Below the pieces are notes generated by a model. It was given only the letters and a program-made list of their open reading frames with translations. It did no database searches and was not told the DNA's origin. From assembly GCA_002431355.1 (NCBI GenBank), contig DJEQ01000087.1, forward strand, positions 1-19,982: 19,982 nucleotides of DNA, written 5' to 3'. The DNA is from Oribacterium sp. UBA5894 (lineage in GTDB: Bacteria; Bacillota; Clostridia; Lachnospirales; Lachnospiraceae). Below, piece after piece: positions 7,349 to 15,425 of the stretch (its first letter is position 1; every line of letters begins with the position of its first letter). The translations under genes and the position numbers were made by a program.

Positions 7349-7350
7349 TA
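7297..7350 (-). terminator. Probable intrinsic terminator of the molybdenum cluster
   Basis: Read on the minus strand after moaC, the rightmost array unit forms an 8-pair outer stem (TATAGGCA with TGCCTATG, counting one U-G pair). It has an inner stem at 7321-7326/7332-7337 with one mismatch, and is followed by the T-rich tail TTTTTATTTT (7297-7306). It is about 110 bp past the moaC stop. Confidence 0.5.
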
Positions 7351-7462
7351 GTGCATTTTTCAAATTCGTATCTGCGCTTCTACGTGTTTCCGAAATCAGA
7401 AGATGCTGAAATTTCGGCATGTCTTAGGCCTGCGCTTCCATGGTACGCCGCCCAGCGGCATT

Positions 7463-7957
7463 CTACTTCTCCTCAAATAGGAAATCTCCGCTCTTCCCGC
7501 CGTTTTTCTCGACGAGGTGGATGTCCGTCATGACCATCCGTTTATCGATGGCCTTACACATGTCATAGATTGTGAGCAGGGCAATGTGGACGCCCGTGAG
7601 GGCTTCCATCTCGACGCCGGTCTTTCCCTCCGTCTTCACCTGACAGAAGGCCGTGATGCTGCAGGTTTCTTCATGAAGCTCAAACCAGACCTTCGCATTC
7701 GTAAGATTCAGGATATGGCACATCGGAATAAGATCCGAGGTGCGCTTCGTGCCCATGATGCCGGCGACCTGTGCGACGGTGAGCACATCGCCCTTTTTTA
7801 CCTTTTTTCCCAAGATTGCATCGAAAACCTCCTTCGACACCTGGATCCTTCCGGTTGCGATGGCCATCCGGCTCGTAATGCTTTTCCCGGATACATCGAC
7901 CATGTAGGCATTGCCCGCAGCATCAAAATGCGTAAATTCCTGTGTCTGCTCTTCCAT
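7463..7957 (-). CDS. moaC: Cyclic pyranopterin monophosphate synthase MoaC
   Basis: A 164-residue protein of the usual MoaC length. It converts the MoaA product (3',8-cyclo-GTP) into cyclic pyranopterin monophosphate, the first stable intermediate of Moco synthesis. Family motifs are FTHFDAAGNAYMVDVS at the N-terminus, GTKRTSDLIPMCH in the middle, then KTGVEMEALTGVHIALLTIYDMCKAIDKRM, where the KAIDK Asp and Lys correspond to catalytic residues, and GGKSGDF at the end. The start at 7957 is set by GAGGA (7965-7969) seven bases upstream and by alignment with MoaC proteins. The frame is also open back to an ATG at 8080 that overlaps the modC stop as ATGA, which would add 41 unconserved residues. 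It is the last gene of the cluster. Confidence 0.95.
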   Translation of the reverse strand: MEEQTQEFTHFDAAGNAYMVDVSGKSITSRMAIATGRIQVSKEVFDAILGKKVKKGDVLTVAQVAGIMGTKRTSDLIPMCHILNLTNAKVWFELHEETCSITAFCQVKTEGKTGVEMEALTGVHIALLTIYDMCKAIDKRMVMTDIHLVEKNGGKSGDFLFEEK

Positions 7958-8076
7958 TTTATTTTCCTCTTTTCTTCGAGTACGAACGTCCTCGAGCTGT
8001 GTTGCTTTGTCATGTTCCAGCTGCTGACTGAATGCATCTTCGTGGATTGCATCTCTCCATCCGCGATTCCAACGGT

Positions 8077-9138
8077 TCATTTCAAAAACAGCATGTCGCG
8101 TTCGTGCAGCTTCAGATAATCCGGCAGGCCCTTTTCGTCGAGGGTCTCCCAGCAGGCCCGCTGCACGAGCCAGGTCAGAAGGTCATCCCGATCATAATGC
8201 TCCGTTTCCGGCTTCACATAGTAGTTTCGTTCGAACGGAAGCTCCGCCTTCGAGGCGAGACGAAAGGCGATGCAGTTCTCCTCGCGTGCTCCCCAGATGG
8301 GCTCGAACTGATGCGCCCGGTAGCCAAGGTAGTGAATGTCCTCCGTGAGCGTTCGTTCAACATGGAGCGTCACACCCCAGCTCAAAGCTTCCAGTGTATG
8401 GGCATCGAGCACGCGGACGGCTGAAAAATTCTTACAGCCTGTCAGTCGCGCGGACGCCTTCGTTGTCGGATGTGCGAAGATTTCTTTCGTGTCGCCATGG
8501 TCGAGGATTTCGCCATGATCGAGGATGAGGAGGCGCTCGCTGAAGCGATAGATTTCATCGCGGCTGTGCGACACCATGAGCACCGTGCCCTCATAGTCCC
8601 TCAGCATCTCGATGAGCTCCTCCTGCATATGATCCTTGAGGTAGCCATCGAGGGCCGAAAATGGCTCATCGAGGAGGATCACCTCCGGCTGATACGCCAT
8701 GATGCGCGCAAGGGCGACGCGCTGCTGCTGTCCGCCGGAAAGCTGGGATGGGAAGCGCCTTCCGAGTCCCTCCAACTGAAACTTTCTTATCATTTCCTGC
8801 GTCCGCGCGACACGCTCCGCCTTCGATCCATGTAGACTGGCCGCGATATTTTCCTCCACGGTCATGGTCGGGAACAGGGCATAGTTCTGAAAAAGATACC
8901 CCACTCGCCTCGCCTGCGGCTTCAGATTGATCCTCCGTGCAGCATCGTAGAGCGTGCGATTGCCGAGTCGAATCTCGCCGTCGTCTGGCTGCACGATGCC
9001 TGCGATGGCTTTCAGGGTCATGCTTTTTCCAGAGCCGGAAGCGCCGAGAATACCGATCCGCTTCGCATTTTCCTCAAAATCGATATGAAGCTGAAAGCCG
9101 TCCAGGCTCTTCCTGACATGTACAGAAATTCCGTTCAT
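8077..9138 (-). CDS. modC: Molybdate ABC transporter ATP-binding protein ModC
   Basis: A 353-residue ABC ATPase that would energise molybdate uptake through ModB. Walker A is GASGSGKS (32-39), the Q-loop region is LFQNYALFP (82-90), the signature is LSGGQQQR (133-140), and Walker B is VILLDEP (153-159) followed by SALD and the switch His in VSHSRDE. The roughly 130-residue C-terminal region, starting near KNFSAVRV, replaces the simple TOBE/molybdopterin-binding-like tail of proteobacterial ModC and is poorly conserved. A GGAGG site precedes ATG 9138, only 19 bp after the modB stop. The assignment to molybdate rather than sulfate or tungstate rests on the modA and modB neighbours and the Moco context. 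Confidence 0.93.
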   Translation of the reverse strand: MNGISVHVRKSLDGFQLHIDFEENAKRIGILGASGSGKSMTLKAIAGIVQPDDGEIRLGNRTLYDAARRINLKPQARRVGYLFQNYALFPTMTVEENIAASLHGSKAERVARTQEMIRKFQLEGLGRRFPSQLSGGQQQRVALARIMAYQPEVILLDEPFSALDGYLKDHMQEELIEMLRDYEGTVLMVSHSRDEIYRFSERLLILDHGEILDHGDTKEIFAHPTTKASARLTGCKNFSAVRVLDAHTLEALSWGVTLHVERTLTEDIHYLGYRAHQFEPIWGAREENCIAFRLASKAELPFERNYYVKPETEHYDRDDLLTWLVQRACWETLDEKGLPDYLKLHERDMLFLK

Positions 9139-9157
9139 TCCTTCTGTCCTCCATGCA

Positions 9158-9862
9158 TTACCAGCGCTTCGGCTGCTTCCCGGTCTTTCCTGAAACCAGA
9201 TTCATCAGAAAAATCGACAGAAATGCGATCACAAGCACGATGCCGACCCAGATCCCGGCTGTTCCATAGTCCTGGTCCTGGATGACCATCGCGATGCGCT
9301 GGGAGATCGTCGCGGTTTTTCCGGGAATGTTTCCGGCGAGCATTGACGTGGCGCCGTATTCCCCAAGGGCGCGCGCGAAGGTGAGTATCGTGCCGCTGGC
9401 AATGCCGGGACCGGCGGTCGGCAGCACAATTTTCCAGAAGATCGAAAGCTCCGACATCCCGAGGGTCCGTCCCGCATAGACGAGATTCTCATCGATAAGC
9501 TCGAAGGCCGCACGCGCATTCCGATACATGAGGGGAAAGGCAATGACCGTGGCAGCGATAATGCAGCCAAGCCAGCTCTGCACGACCTTGAGTTCAAAGT
9601 GATCCCAGAGAAACATGCCAAGCGGCCGCCGCTTCGAGAATAGAAGGAGGAGAAAGAAGCCCGCGACCGTCGGTGGCAGTACCATGGGAAGCGTCAGAAT
9701 GCCGTCCACTACGGCCTTCACAGCAGGGCGCAGTGTCATGATCTTCCGCGCTGCAAAAATGCCGAGAAAAAAGCAGAGCACCGTCGCAACGATTCCTGTC
9801 TTCAATGAAATCCAGAGCGGGCTCCAGTCCAGCCCCGCAACGAAGTCCATCCATTCCTCCAT
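9158..9862 (-). CDS. modB: Molybdate ABC transporter permease ModB
   Basis: A 234-residue inner-membrane permease with five to six hydrophobic helices. It has LTLPMVLPPTVAGFFLLLLF near residues 57-76. The cytoplasmic ATPase-contact (EAA-like) loop is followed by PTAGPGIASGTILTFARALG and EYGATSMLAGNIPGKT, both characteristic of ModB. AGGAGGAAAG lies just upstream of ATG 9862. The gene is 118 bp downstream of modA and nearly abuts modC, so the three form a classical modABC import unit inside the larger cluster. Confidence 0.93.
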   Translation of the reverse strand: MEEWMDFVAGLDWSPLWISLKTGIVATVLCFFLGIFAARKIMTLRPAVKAVVDGILTLPMVLPPTVAGFFLLLLFSKRRPLGMFLWDHFELKVVQSWLGCIIAATVIAFPLMYRNARAAFELIDENLVYAGRTLGMSELSIFWKIVLPTAGPGIASGTILTFARALGEYGATSMLAGNIPGKTATISQRIAMVIQDQDYGTAGIWVGIVLVIAFLSIFLMNLVSGKTGKQPKRW

Positions 9863-9884
9863 GGTTCTTTCCTCCTATCGATGC

Positions 9885-9902
9885 CACCTGCCACGCCAGG
9901 TG
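9885..9902. repeat. Short hairpin between modA and modB
   Basis: Six-bp arms CACCTG/CAGGTG enclose a 6-base loop, shortly upstream of the modB ribosome site. No T-run follows. It could tune modA versus modB levels after transcription, but it is short enough to arise by chance. Confidence 0.3.
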
Positions 9903-9980
9903 CTGAAAGCCTGTACCATAGCTCCGTGCACCCTGATGTTCGAAGCTTCAATCCATGTCCACACGTTCACTTCGCCTCGG

Positions 9981-10964
9981 TCACTCCACATCCGTGTCGA
10001 AATAATACTGCTGGAAAATGGCCTTCGCGTCCTCTGAGGTCACGAAATCAATGAAATCCCGGGCCGCCGCCTGCTCCGTCTCGTCCGCCTCGTCGTTCTG
10101 TACCTCCGCAATCGGGTAGATGACATTGCCCGTCAGCTCGTATGGAATCTTCTCGAGAATCACGACCTGATCCTCATAGCCGTAGGTGTCCGAGTAGTAG
10201 GTCGTCCCGACCTCACAGGAGCCCTCGGTCACTGCGGCGAGGACCTTTGAGACATTGGACTGCTCGGAGATTTCCACACCACCCAGAGCCTCGGAGACCT
10301 CCTCGGTCGTGATCTTCGACACATCCTCTGCTTCCGGCAGCAGACCTGCCTTCACCATGGCCTGCCGTGTATACTTTCCAACCGGAACCGAGCCATCTGC
10401 AAGGGCGATCGAGGACGCCTCCGCGATATTCTTGAGCCCCGTCACCTTCGTGCCCGAATCCTTCGTGGTGATCACGCACACCTGGTTATTCACGACATTT
10501 TTCCGCGTGCCCTCCACGACCAGATGGTCCTCCTCATCGAGGGTATTCATCTGCTTCTGAGAGGCTGAAAAGAACACGTCACAGGCGTAGCCCTCCTCGA
10601 TCTGTGTGAGAAGCTTTCCTGAGGAATCCGCATTGAAGGTGATGGTCACCTCCGGATGAAGTTCATTATACTGCTTCGCGAGGTCCTGCATGACGGTGTT
10701 AAGTGAGGCCGCGATGAAGACCTGAATCTCCGTCGGCTCTCCACTTTCTTCCAATGCCGTCTTTTTCGCAGAGGCTGCATCGGTCCCTGCCACCGTGCCT
10801 TCCGCGGTCTCCTCCTTTATGGATTCGGCCGTGGTCTTCGCATTCCCGCTTTCCGTCGATGCACTCGCCGTGGTTTCTGCCGGTGCGGAAGCACCACAGG
10901 CTGACAGGCTCACGAGGGATGCCATAAGAAGGCCCATGCCGACCATACGATGTGTTCTTTTCAT
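9981..10964 (-). CDS. modA: Molybdate-binding lipoprotein ModA
   Basis: A 327-residue extracellular binding protein. It has a lipoprotein signal peptide (MKRTHR start, hydrophobic MGLLMASLVSL) and lipobox LSAC with the acylated Cys at 23. Residues 24-78 are an unusually long Ala/Thr/Ser/Glu-rich tether. The binding fold then begins with IQVFIAASLNTVMQDL, followed by FNADSSGKLLTQIEEGYACD, the ModA-type oxyanion-binding segments; VPVGKYTRQAM is also a ModA hallmark. AGGAGAAAAA precedes ATG 10964. Its start lies only 15 bp past the stop of the MOSC-MogA gene, so modABC are cotranscribed with the Moco synthesis genes. Tungstate or sulfate specificity cannot be excluded. Confidence 0.93.
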   Translation of the reverse strand: MKRTHRMVGMGLLMASLVSLSACGASAPAETTASASTESGNAKTTAESIKEETAEGTVAGTDAASAKKTALEESGEPTEIQVFIAASLNTVMQDLAKQYNELHPEVTITFNADSSGKLLTQIEEGYACDVFFSASQKQMNTLDEEDHLVVEGTRKNVVNNQVCVITTKDSGTKVTGLKNIAEASSIALADGSVPVGKYTRQAMVKAGLLPEAEDVSKITTEEVSEALGGVEISEQSNVSKVLAAVTEGSCEVGTTYYSDTYGYEDQVVILEKIPYELTGNVIYPIAEVQNDEADETEQAAARDFIDFVTSEDAKAIFQQYYFDTDVE

Positions 10965-10979
10965 TTTTTCTCCTGTTCT

Positions 10980-11912
10980 TTAATCCGTCGCCGTTCCCCG
11001 CAGGATGCCGAGTCCATGGGAAAGTGGCTTCAGCAGAAAATCCAGATTTTCCTTACATGCCTTCGGGCTGCCTGGGAGGTTCACAATCAATGTTCTCTTT
11101 CGAATGCCTGCCGTCTGACGGCTGAGGATCGCATTCGGCGTATATTTCAGGCTGTCGGCCCGCAGCGCTTCGCCAATGCCTGGTACTTCTCGATCGATCA
11201 CGGCCTTTGTCGCCTCTGGCGTTACATCTCGAACACTGAAGCCGGTGCCTCCCGTCGTGAAGATGACGCTGACCTGCCGCTGATCCGCGAGACGGCTGAG
11301 CTCGAGCTCGAGACGCGGTCGTCCATCCGGCAGCACCAGCTGCTCGAGCACCTGATAGCCTGCCTGTTCGAGACGCTCCTTAATGAGCGGTCCGGATTTG
11401 TCCTCATATTCACCGCGCGATGCCCGGTCGGACAGCGTGATGACAGCCGCGGTAAATGGACGCGCCGGATCTGCCTCGATCAGCGTGATTTCGTCCCCTG
11501 GTCGGATAACGCCGCCCTTTAGCACGACGGTAAATACCCCCTCTCGTGGCATAATGCAGTCGCCCACACGTTTATAAATTTCACAGTGGCTGTGGCAGGC
11601 CTTTCCAATCTGGCTGAGCTCGAGGAGAGCATCACCGATCTGAAAGCGCGTCCCGACCGGAAGTGCCTTCAGATCGAAGCCCTCACAGACAATGTTCTCT
11701 CCGAAGGCGCCGAAATCGACTTTCGCGCCACGCGCACGAAATTCCTCGATCTTTTCAAACGAGAGCAGGCTCACCTGTCGATGCCAGTGTCCGGCATGTG
11801 CATCGCCCACAATGCCCCAATCCGGCTTCACCGTAATCTCATCCACTGGCTTTTTCTGTGTTCCCTTCGCTTCGCTGGTGCAGACCGCCAGCACCTTTCC
11901 TCTTCTATTCAC
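10980..11912 (-). CDS. MOSC domain fused to MogA/MoaB-type molybdopterin adenylyltransferase
   Basis: A 310-residue two-domain protein. Residues about 1-145 are a MOSC domain, with GDAHAGHWHRQVSLLS and the Cys-containing QIGKACHSHCEIYKRVGDC, then GVIRPGDEI. MOSC domains are linked to sulfur carriage and Moco sulfuration. Residues about 150-310 are a MogA/MoaB fold (AAVITLSDRASRGEYEDKSG, TTGGTGFSVRDVTPEAT, then NLPGSPKAC), which adenylylates molybdopterin before metal insertion. The start is taken as GTG 11912 because AAGGAGGG (11921-11928) lies eight bases upstream and the MOSC fold begins right there. The frame is open upstream to 12050, but that part is unconserved. The fusion may couple early metal-insertion chemistry with final sulfuration, which is inference. 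Confidence 0.9.
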   Translation of the reverse strand: MNRRGKVLAVCTSEAKGTQKKPVDEITVKPDWGIVGDAHAGHWHRQVSLLSFEKIEEFRARGAKVDFGAFGENIVCEGFDLKALPVGTRFQIGDALLELSQIGKACHSHCEIYKRVGDCIMPREGVFTVVLKGGVIRPGDEITLIEADPARPFTAAVITLSDRASRGEYEDKSGPLIKERLEQAGYQVLEQLVLPDGRPRLELELSRLADQRQVSVIFTTGGTGFSVRDVTPEATKAVIDREVPGIGEALRADSLKYTPNAILSRQTAGIRKRTLIVNLPGSPKACKENLDFLLKPLSHGLGILRGTATD

Positions 11913-11920
11913 GATGAATT

Positions 11921-11928
11921 CCCTCCTT
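11921..11928 (-). promoter_or_regulatory. Strong ribosome binding site fixing a GTG start
   Basis: On the minus strand AAGGAGGG is followed by an 8-base spacer and GTG (11912-11910). This decides the start of the MOSC-MogA gene in favour of GTG over the longer frame that reaches 12050. Confidence 0.8.
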
Positions 11929-12073
11929 CGCTCTATTTCCACTGCATGCCATGCCGCTGAACATGCTACGTCTTGGTCGTATCCTGTTTTCCTCTTCCAT
12001 GTGCCACTCCACGCACGCGGTACTGCTTTCTGAACTTCGTTCATCTTCACCGCTGATTTCCACTGCGTTCATC

Positions 12074-13054
12074 TCAGCCGCCAATCTCCACCATTTCCTT
12101 CTGCTCGGTGATCTCGCTAAGCTCTTCAAAGCAATGTGCCTCCGGCTTCCGACGAACGGCCTCCTGTATGGCTTTTTTCAGAAGCGCCTGACGCTCTGCC
12201 GGGTCCTGCTCCGTAAAGATCGGACGAATATCGATCGTATCGCCATAGCATAGGCACGGCTTCAGCTTTCCCATGGAGGTCAGTCGAATGCGATTACACT
12301 GTCCGCAGAACTTCCCATGGATGGCACTGATGAAGCCAATCGAGCCCTGAAAGCCCGGAATGTGCAGATAGGTCGCTGGACCATTCCCATGAATGCGAGG
12401 ATCCTCAACCGTACCCGGGAAGCATTCCTTCAGCGCTGCACGAAGCTCCTCGTTATAGACCGCATCAAAATTGCGGCCATAGCCGATCGGCATCATCTCG
12501 ATGAAACGAACATCGATGGGATCGGATTGGGCGAGGGAAACGAGATCCATCCACTCGGAAGCATTGGCATCCCGCTGTAAAACGGCGTTGATTTTCACGT
12601 GGAGTCCAGCGGCCAATGCTTCCTGAATGCCGGTCTTCACCGCCCCGAGCGCATCGACCCCGGTGATCTCCCGAAAGCGCGCAGGCTGCAGTGTATCGAG
12701 GCTCACATTGACGGCATCGAGACCGGCCGCAACGAGCGCCGGTAAATTTTCCGAAAGCAGCACACCGTTCGTTGTCATCGTGACCTGCTCGACACCGGAC
12801 AGCTTTTTCAGCATGCCGACGAAGGCGGCGCAATCCTTTCGCACCAGCGGCTCGCCTCCCGTCACCTTAAAGCGCGTGATGCCACACGAAATGGCCGCCT
12901 CTGCGATTTCCACGAGCTCCTCATAGCGGAGGATTTCTGTCATCGGAACCTTCTCGCTCACTCCGTTTGGCATGCAGTAGCGGCAGCGCAGATTGCAGCG
13001 ATCGGTGATCGACATCCGCATGTAATTGATTTTTCGGTCATAAAGATCTTTCAT
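12074..13054 (-). CDS. moaA: GTP 3',8-cyclase MoaA (radical SAM)
   Basis: A 326-residue radical SAM enzyme that starts Moco synthesis by cyclising GTP. The SAM-cluster motif is C20-N-L-R-C24-R-Y-C27, followed by TGGEPL (65-70). The C-terminal second 4Fe-4S site is C250-x2-C253 plus C267, in the typical MoaA pattern. The protein ends in Gly-Gly, as MoaA proteins do (the GG tail enters the active site). The N-terminus LYDRKINYMRMSITDRCNLR matches the family, supporting ATG 13054, although only a weak AAAAGAG ribosome site is seen. It lies between the XdhC-like gene and the MOSC-MogA fusion. Confidence 0.96.
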   Translation of the reverse strand: MKDLYDRKINYMRMSITDRCNLRCRYCMPNGVSEKVPMTEILRYEELVEIAEAAISCGITRFKVTGGEPLVRKDCAAFVGMLKKLSGVEQVTMTTNGVLLSENLPALVAAGLDAVNVSLDTLQPARFREITGVDALGAVKTGIQEALAAGLHVKINAVLQRDANASEWMDLVSLAQSDPIDVRFIEMMPIGYGRNFDAVYNEELRAALKECFPGTVEDPRIHGNGPATYLHIPGFQGSIGFISAIHGKFCGQCNRIRLTSMGKLKPCLCYGDTIDIRPIFTEQDPAERQALLKKAIQEAVRRKPEAHCFEELSEITEQKEMVEIGG

Positions 13055-13156
13055 GATATACTCTTTTCATTTGAGGAGGCTTTTTCAAGTTTTTTCCTGC
13101 AAACCTCCAGGCATAGTGTCCTCTCGACCTGTACGGAGCCTTCGCTCTGCATGGCT

Positions 13157-14200
13157 TCAGATCACTTCCATCAGGACGTCGAGTACGCCGCCACAGACCA
13201 TGCCCTCCTCGGAGGCCGCATCGTCCGTGAGGTCGACATGGTAGAGGATCGGCTTCGGATCGTCATCGAGGAGCATCTCGCGCCCCCGCCGCATCACATC
13301 CGCTTCCACGCAGCCGCCCCCGATCGTTCCAATGCAGCGTCCATCTGGAAGGATCAGCATCTTCGTTCCCACCTCACGTGGCGCCGAGCCCTTCCGTGTG
13401 ACAATCGTCGTCAGAATCTTCCGTCCCTCGATCGGCGCTTCATGCGGATTTGCGCCGAGGATCGCGTCGAGGATTTCCTCTGGATAGCCGAAATTCCGCT
13501 TCTTCTGGTTCTTTACGGCAATGATCTCGGCCATCACGGAGACGGCAATCTCCTCTGGGGTCTCGGCGCCAATGGAAAGCCCAATCGGTGTATAGACGGC
13601 ATCGAGCACGGCCTGCGAAATTCCCTCTGCCGCGAGCTGCTCCTTTACGATCCGGACCCGTCGTTTCGAGCCCATGAGGCCAATGTAGGCGTGCGGCTTC
13701 TTAGCGATCACTCGGAGGCAGTCCTGATCCCAGCGATGTCCTCGCGTTACAATCACGAAGTAAGTATCCGTATCCCCCGGAACCTGCGCCAGGGCCTTCA
13801 TGAACTCATCGCAGATCACCTCATCGGCACCGGCATTTCGCGCATTGTTGGCAAACTGCGGTCGATCATCAATGCAGGTGACATGACAGCCAAGCATGCG
13901 TCCGATACGAATGATCGGGATGGAGACATGCCCTGCCCCCAGTACAACAAGCTTCTTCGCATGCCCGAGAAGCTCTACGTACACGCGCTTCCCGGCGATC
14001 TCGAGAAGTCCACTGTCGGCTACCGCCGCAGCTTCCGCACGATGCTCCGCAAAAAAGCCCTGCGGCTCCGAGGTCCACACGAGCTCTCGATTGGAGCTGA
14101 GCGCCTTTTCGCCGAAGCCCTCTCCCTCGAGAAGGGTCAGAACAACATTCTCCACATTCGGGTTTAGCTCCCTTATTTCTTCATATAATTCCGTTCCCAT
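13157..14200 (-). CDS. XdhC/CoxI-family molybdoenzyme maturation factor, Rossmann-first domain order
   Basis: A 347-residue protein. XdhC binds Moco, promotes its sulfuration and delivers it to xanthine dehydrogenase-type hydroxylases. The Rossmann part (LVVLGAGHVSIPIIRIGRML at 84-103, VTCIDDR, VTRGHRWDQDCL, then YIGLMGSKRR) comes first. The CoxI part (TTIVTRKGSAPREVGTKMLI at 264-283, GTIGGGCVEADV, then EEGMVCGGVLDVLMEVI) comes last. In textbook XdhC the CoxI part is N-terminal, so the order is reversed. Residues 1-75 are weakly conserved and could be a remnant of another half-domain. GGAGGAAAG stands immediately before ATG 14200. It implies a molybdenum hydroxylase or aldehyde oxidoreductase elsewhere in the genome. 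Confidence 0.9.
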   Translation of the reverse strand: MGTELYEEIRELNPNVENVVLTLLEGEGFGEKALSSNRELVWTSEPQGFFAEHRAEAAAVADSGLLEIAGKRVYVELLGHAKKLVVLGAGHVSIPIIRIGRMLGCHVTCIDDRPQFANNARNAGADEVICDEFMKALAQVPGDTDTYFVIVTRGHRWDQDCLRVIAKKPHAYIGLMGSKRRVRIVKEQLAAEGISQAVLDAVYTPIGLSIGAETPEEIAVSVMAEIIAVKNQKKRNFGYPEEILDAILGANPHEAPIEGRKILTTIVTRKGSAPREVGTKMLILPDGRCIGTIGGGCVEADVMRRGREMLLDDDPKPILYHVDLTDDAASEEGMVCGGVLDVLMEVI

Positions 14201-14316
14201 CTTTCCTCCGATCTACCGAAGTGCATCCCTTTTCGTGCATGGCTTCCGGCCCGTGCCTCGTGTGCTGCATCTTCAGCTTCCTCTTCCACACTCCGTCCAT
14301 GCCTGCTCTCGAAGCC

Positions 14317-15351
14317 TTACGCGTACGCGCCGAAGCCACAGTTCGGGAAGGTACAGCTCGGACAATGCTGACAGTAGCCGCCAACCCCGAGGCGGTCCAT
14401 GTCCTCCTTCGTCACGATGTCCCCGGCCATGACCCGTGGCAGGATGAGGTCAAAAATCGTTCGGCCCGCATACATGACGCAGCCCGGGAGTCCCATCATC
14501 GGAATCTCATCATGGGCTCCCCTGTAGGCCAGCATGAACATCGCGCCCGGCAGCACCGGTGCACCATAACTCACGACACGATCCGCGGTCTTTCCAATGG
14601 CATACGGTGTCTTATCATCCGGGTCCACACTCATGCCACCGGTGCAGAGCACCATGTCCGCACCTGCGGCCAGCACCTTCTCGATGCATGCAATCTCCAT
14701 TTCCGGATCATCCGAGCTGTATTCATGTGCAACGACCTCCGCTCCGAAGGCTTCAACCTTCGCCTGTACGACTGGCGTAAAGGTATCCTGGATTCGACCG
14801 TAGTAAACCTCATTGCCCGTCGTTACAATGCCCACCTTTTTATGCTGGTACGGCAGCAGCTGAAACAGCGGCTTCTCCCCTACGAGCTTCCTTACACCCT
14901 CCATCTTTTCCTTTTCAATGATGAGTGGAATGATGCGCATGCCTGCCACGTGCTGCCCCTGCTTCACGGGATAGTTATTATGAAGGGAGGCGATCATCAT
15001 CTGACCATAGGCATTGACCTGCTGCAGACGCGCGACATCGATCTTCAGAAGGCCATCGCAGTCGGCAATCAGCTCGATCTTTCCCTCCTTGATATCCTCG
15101 TTTCGGTGCAGATGCTCATTTTTACAAAGATCGTAGAGCACCATCGCCGCATCGTTCTCGTGCATCATGTGCTCATTGACCTCCCAGATGTAGATGTGGT
15201 CCTTCCCGACAGAAAGGAGCACGGGCACATCCTCCTCCGTAATAATATGTCCCTTCCGGAACACGGGTCCCTTCTTTACGCCCTTAATGATCTGGGTAAT
15301 GTCGTGACAGAGCATCTGCCCGACGGCCTCTTCTGTTTTCATCAGCTTCAT
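14317..15351 (-). CDS. MoeA-like molybdopterin-binding protein with C-terminal Cys cluster
   Basis: A 344-residue protein with a MoCF/MPT-binding domain at about residues 171-300 (KVGIVTTGNEVYYGRIQDTF, then VLCTGGMSVDPDDKTP and MGLPGCVMYAGRTIFDLILP). This fold is shared by MoeA and MogA, and such proteins bind molybdopterin during Mo insertion. The N-terminal 170 residues are a clostridial-type region rather than classical MoeA domains I and II. The C-terminus has four Cys in a compact pattern, C327-x2-C330-x2-C333-x4-C338 (CPSCTFPNCGFG), which looks like a metal or Fe-S site. GGAG lies seven bases before ATG 15351. It may replace MoeA or serve a molybdenum-hydroxylase-specific step; this is inference from the neighbourhood. 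Confidence 0.87.
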   Translation of the reverse strand: MKLMKTEEAVGQMLCHDITQIIKGVKKGPVFRKGHIITEEDVPVLLSVGKDHIYIWEVNEHMMHENDAAMVLYDLCKNEHLHRNEDIKEGKIELIADCDGLLKIDVARLQQVNAYGQMMIASLHNNYPVKQGQHVAGMRIIPLIIEKEKMEGVRKLVGEKPLFQLLPYQHKKVGIVTTGNEVYYGRIQDTFTPVVQAKVEAFGAEVVAHEYSSDDPEMEIACIEKVLAAGADMVLCTGGMSVDPDDKTPYAIGKTADRVVSYGAPVLPGAMFMLAYRGAHDEIPMMGLPGCVMYAGRTIFDLILPRVMAGDIVTKEDMDRLGVGGYCQHCPSCTFPNCGFGAYA

Positions 15352-15425
15352 ACTTCATCTCCATGCTTTCATTTCGTGCACGTTCGCAGGGCCCTGCGTT
15401 CCGTGCTTTCCTCTGGTCGTTCCGT

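Larger units (their letters stand above)
6862..7462. other. 600-bp intergenic region between the molybdenum cluster and the lysR gene
   Basis: No credible gene is seen. Short open frames on both strands lack ribosome sites and family resemblance. From left to right the region holds a putative lysR promoter (7020-7054), an array of five TAGGCA/TGCCTA hairpin units (7064-7348) and a further hairpin (7390-7417, CCGAAAT/ATTTCGG arms with a small bulge). Because moaC and lysR are both minus-strand, this is the 3' region of the molybdenum cluster and the upstream region of lysR. Confidence 0.7.

Noticed and set aside
11913..12050. Longer MOSC-MogA protein starting at GTG 12050
   Set aside because: The added 46 residues are not MOSC-like, whereas AAGGAGGG with an 8-base spacer precedes GTG 11912, exactly where the MOSC fold begins.
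13055..13156. Attenuator in the xdhC-moaA gap (GGAGG and CCTCC arms separated by about 24 bases)
   Set aside because: The arms are only 5 bp with a long loop and no T-run, so chance pairing is more likely.
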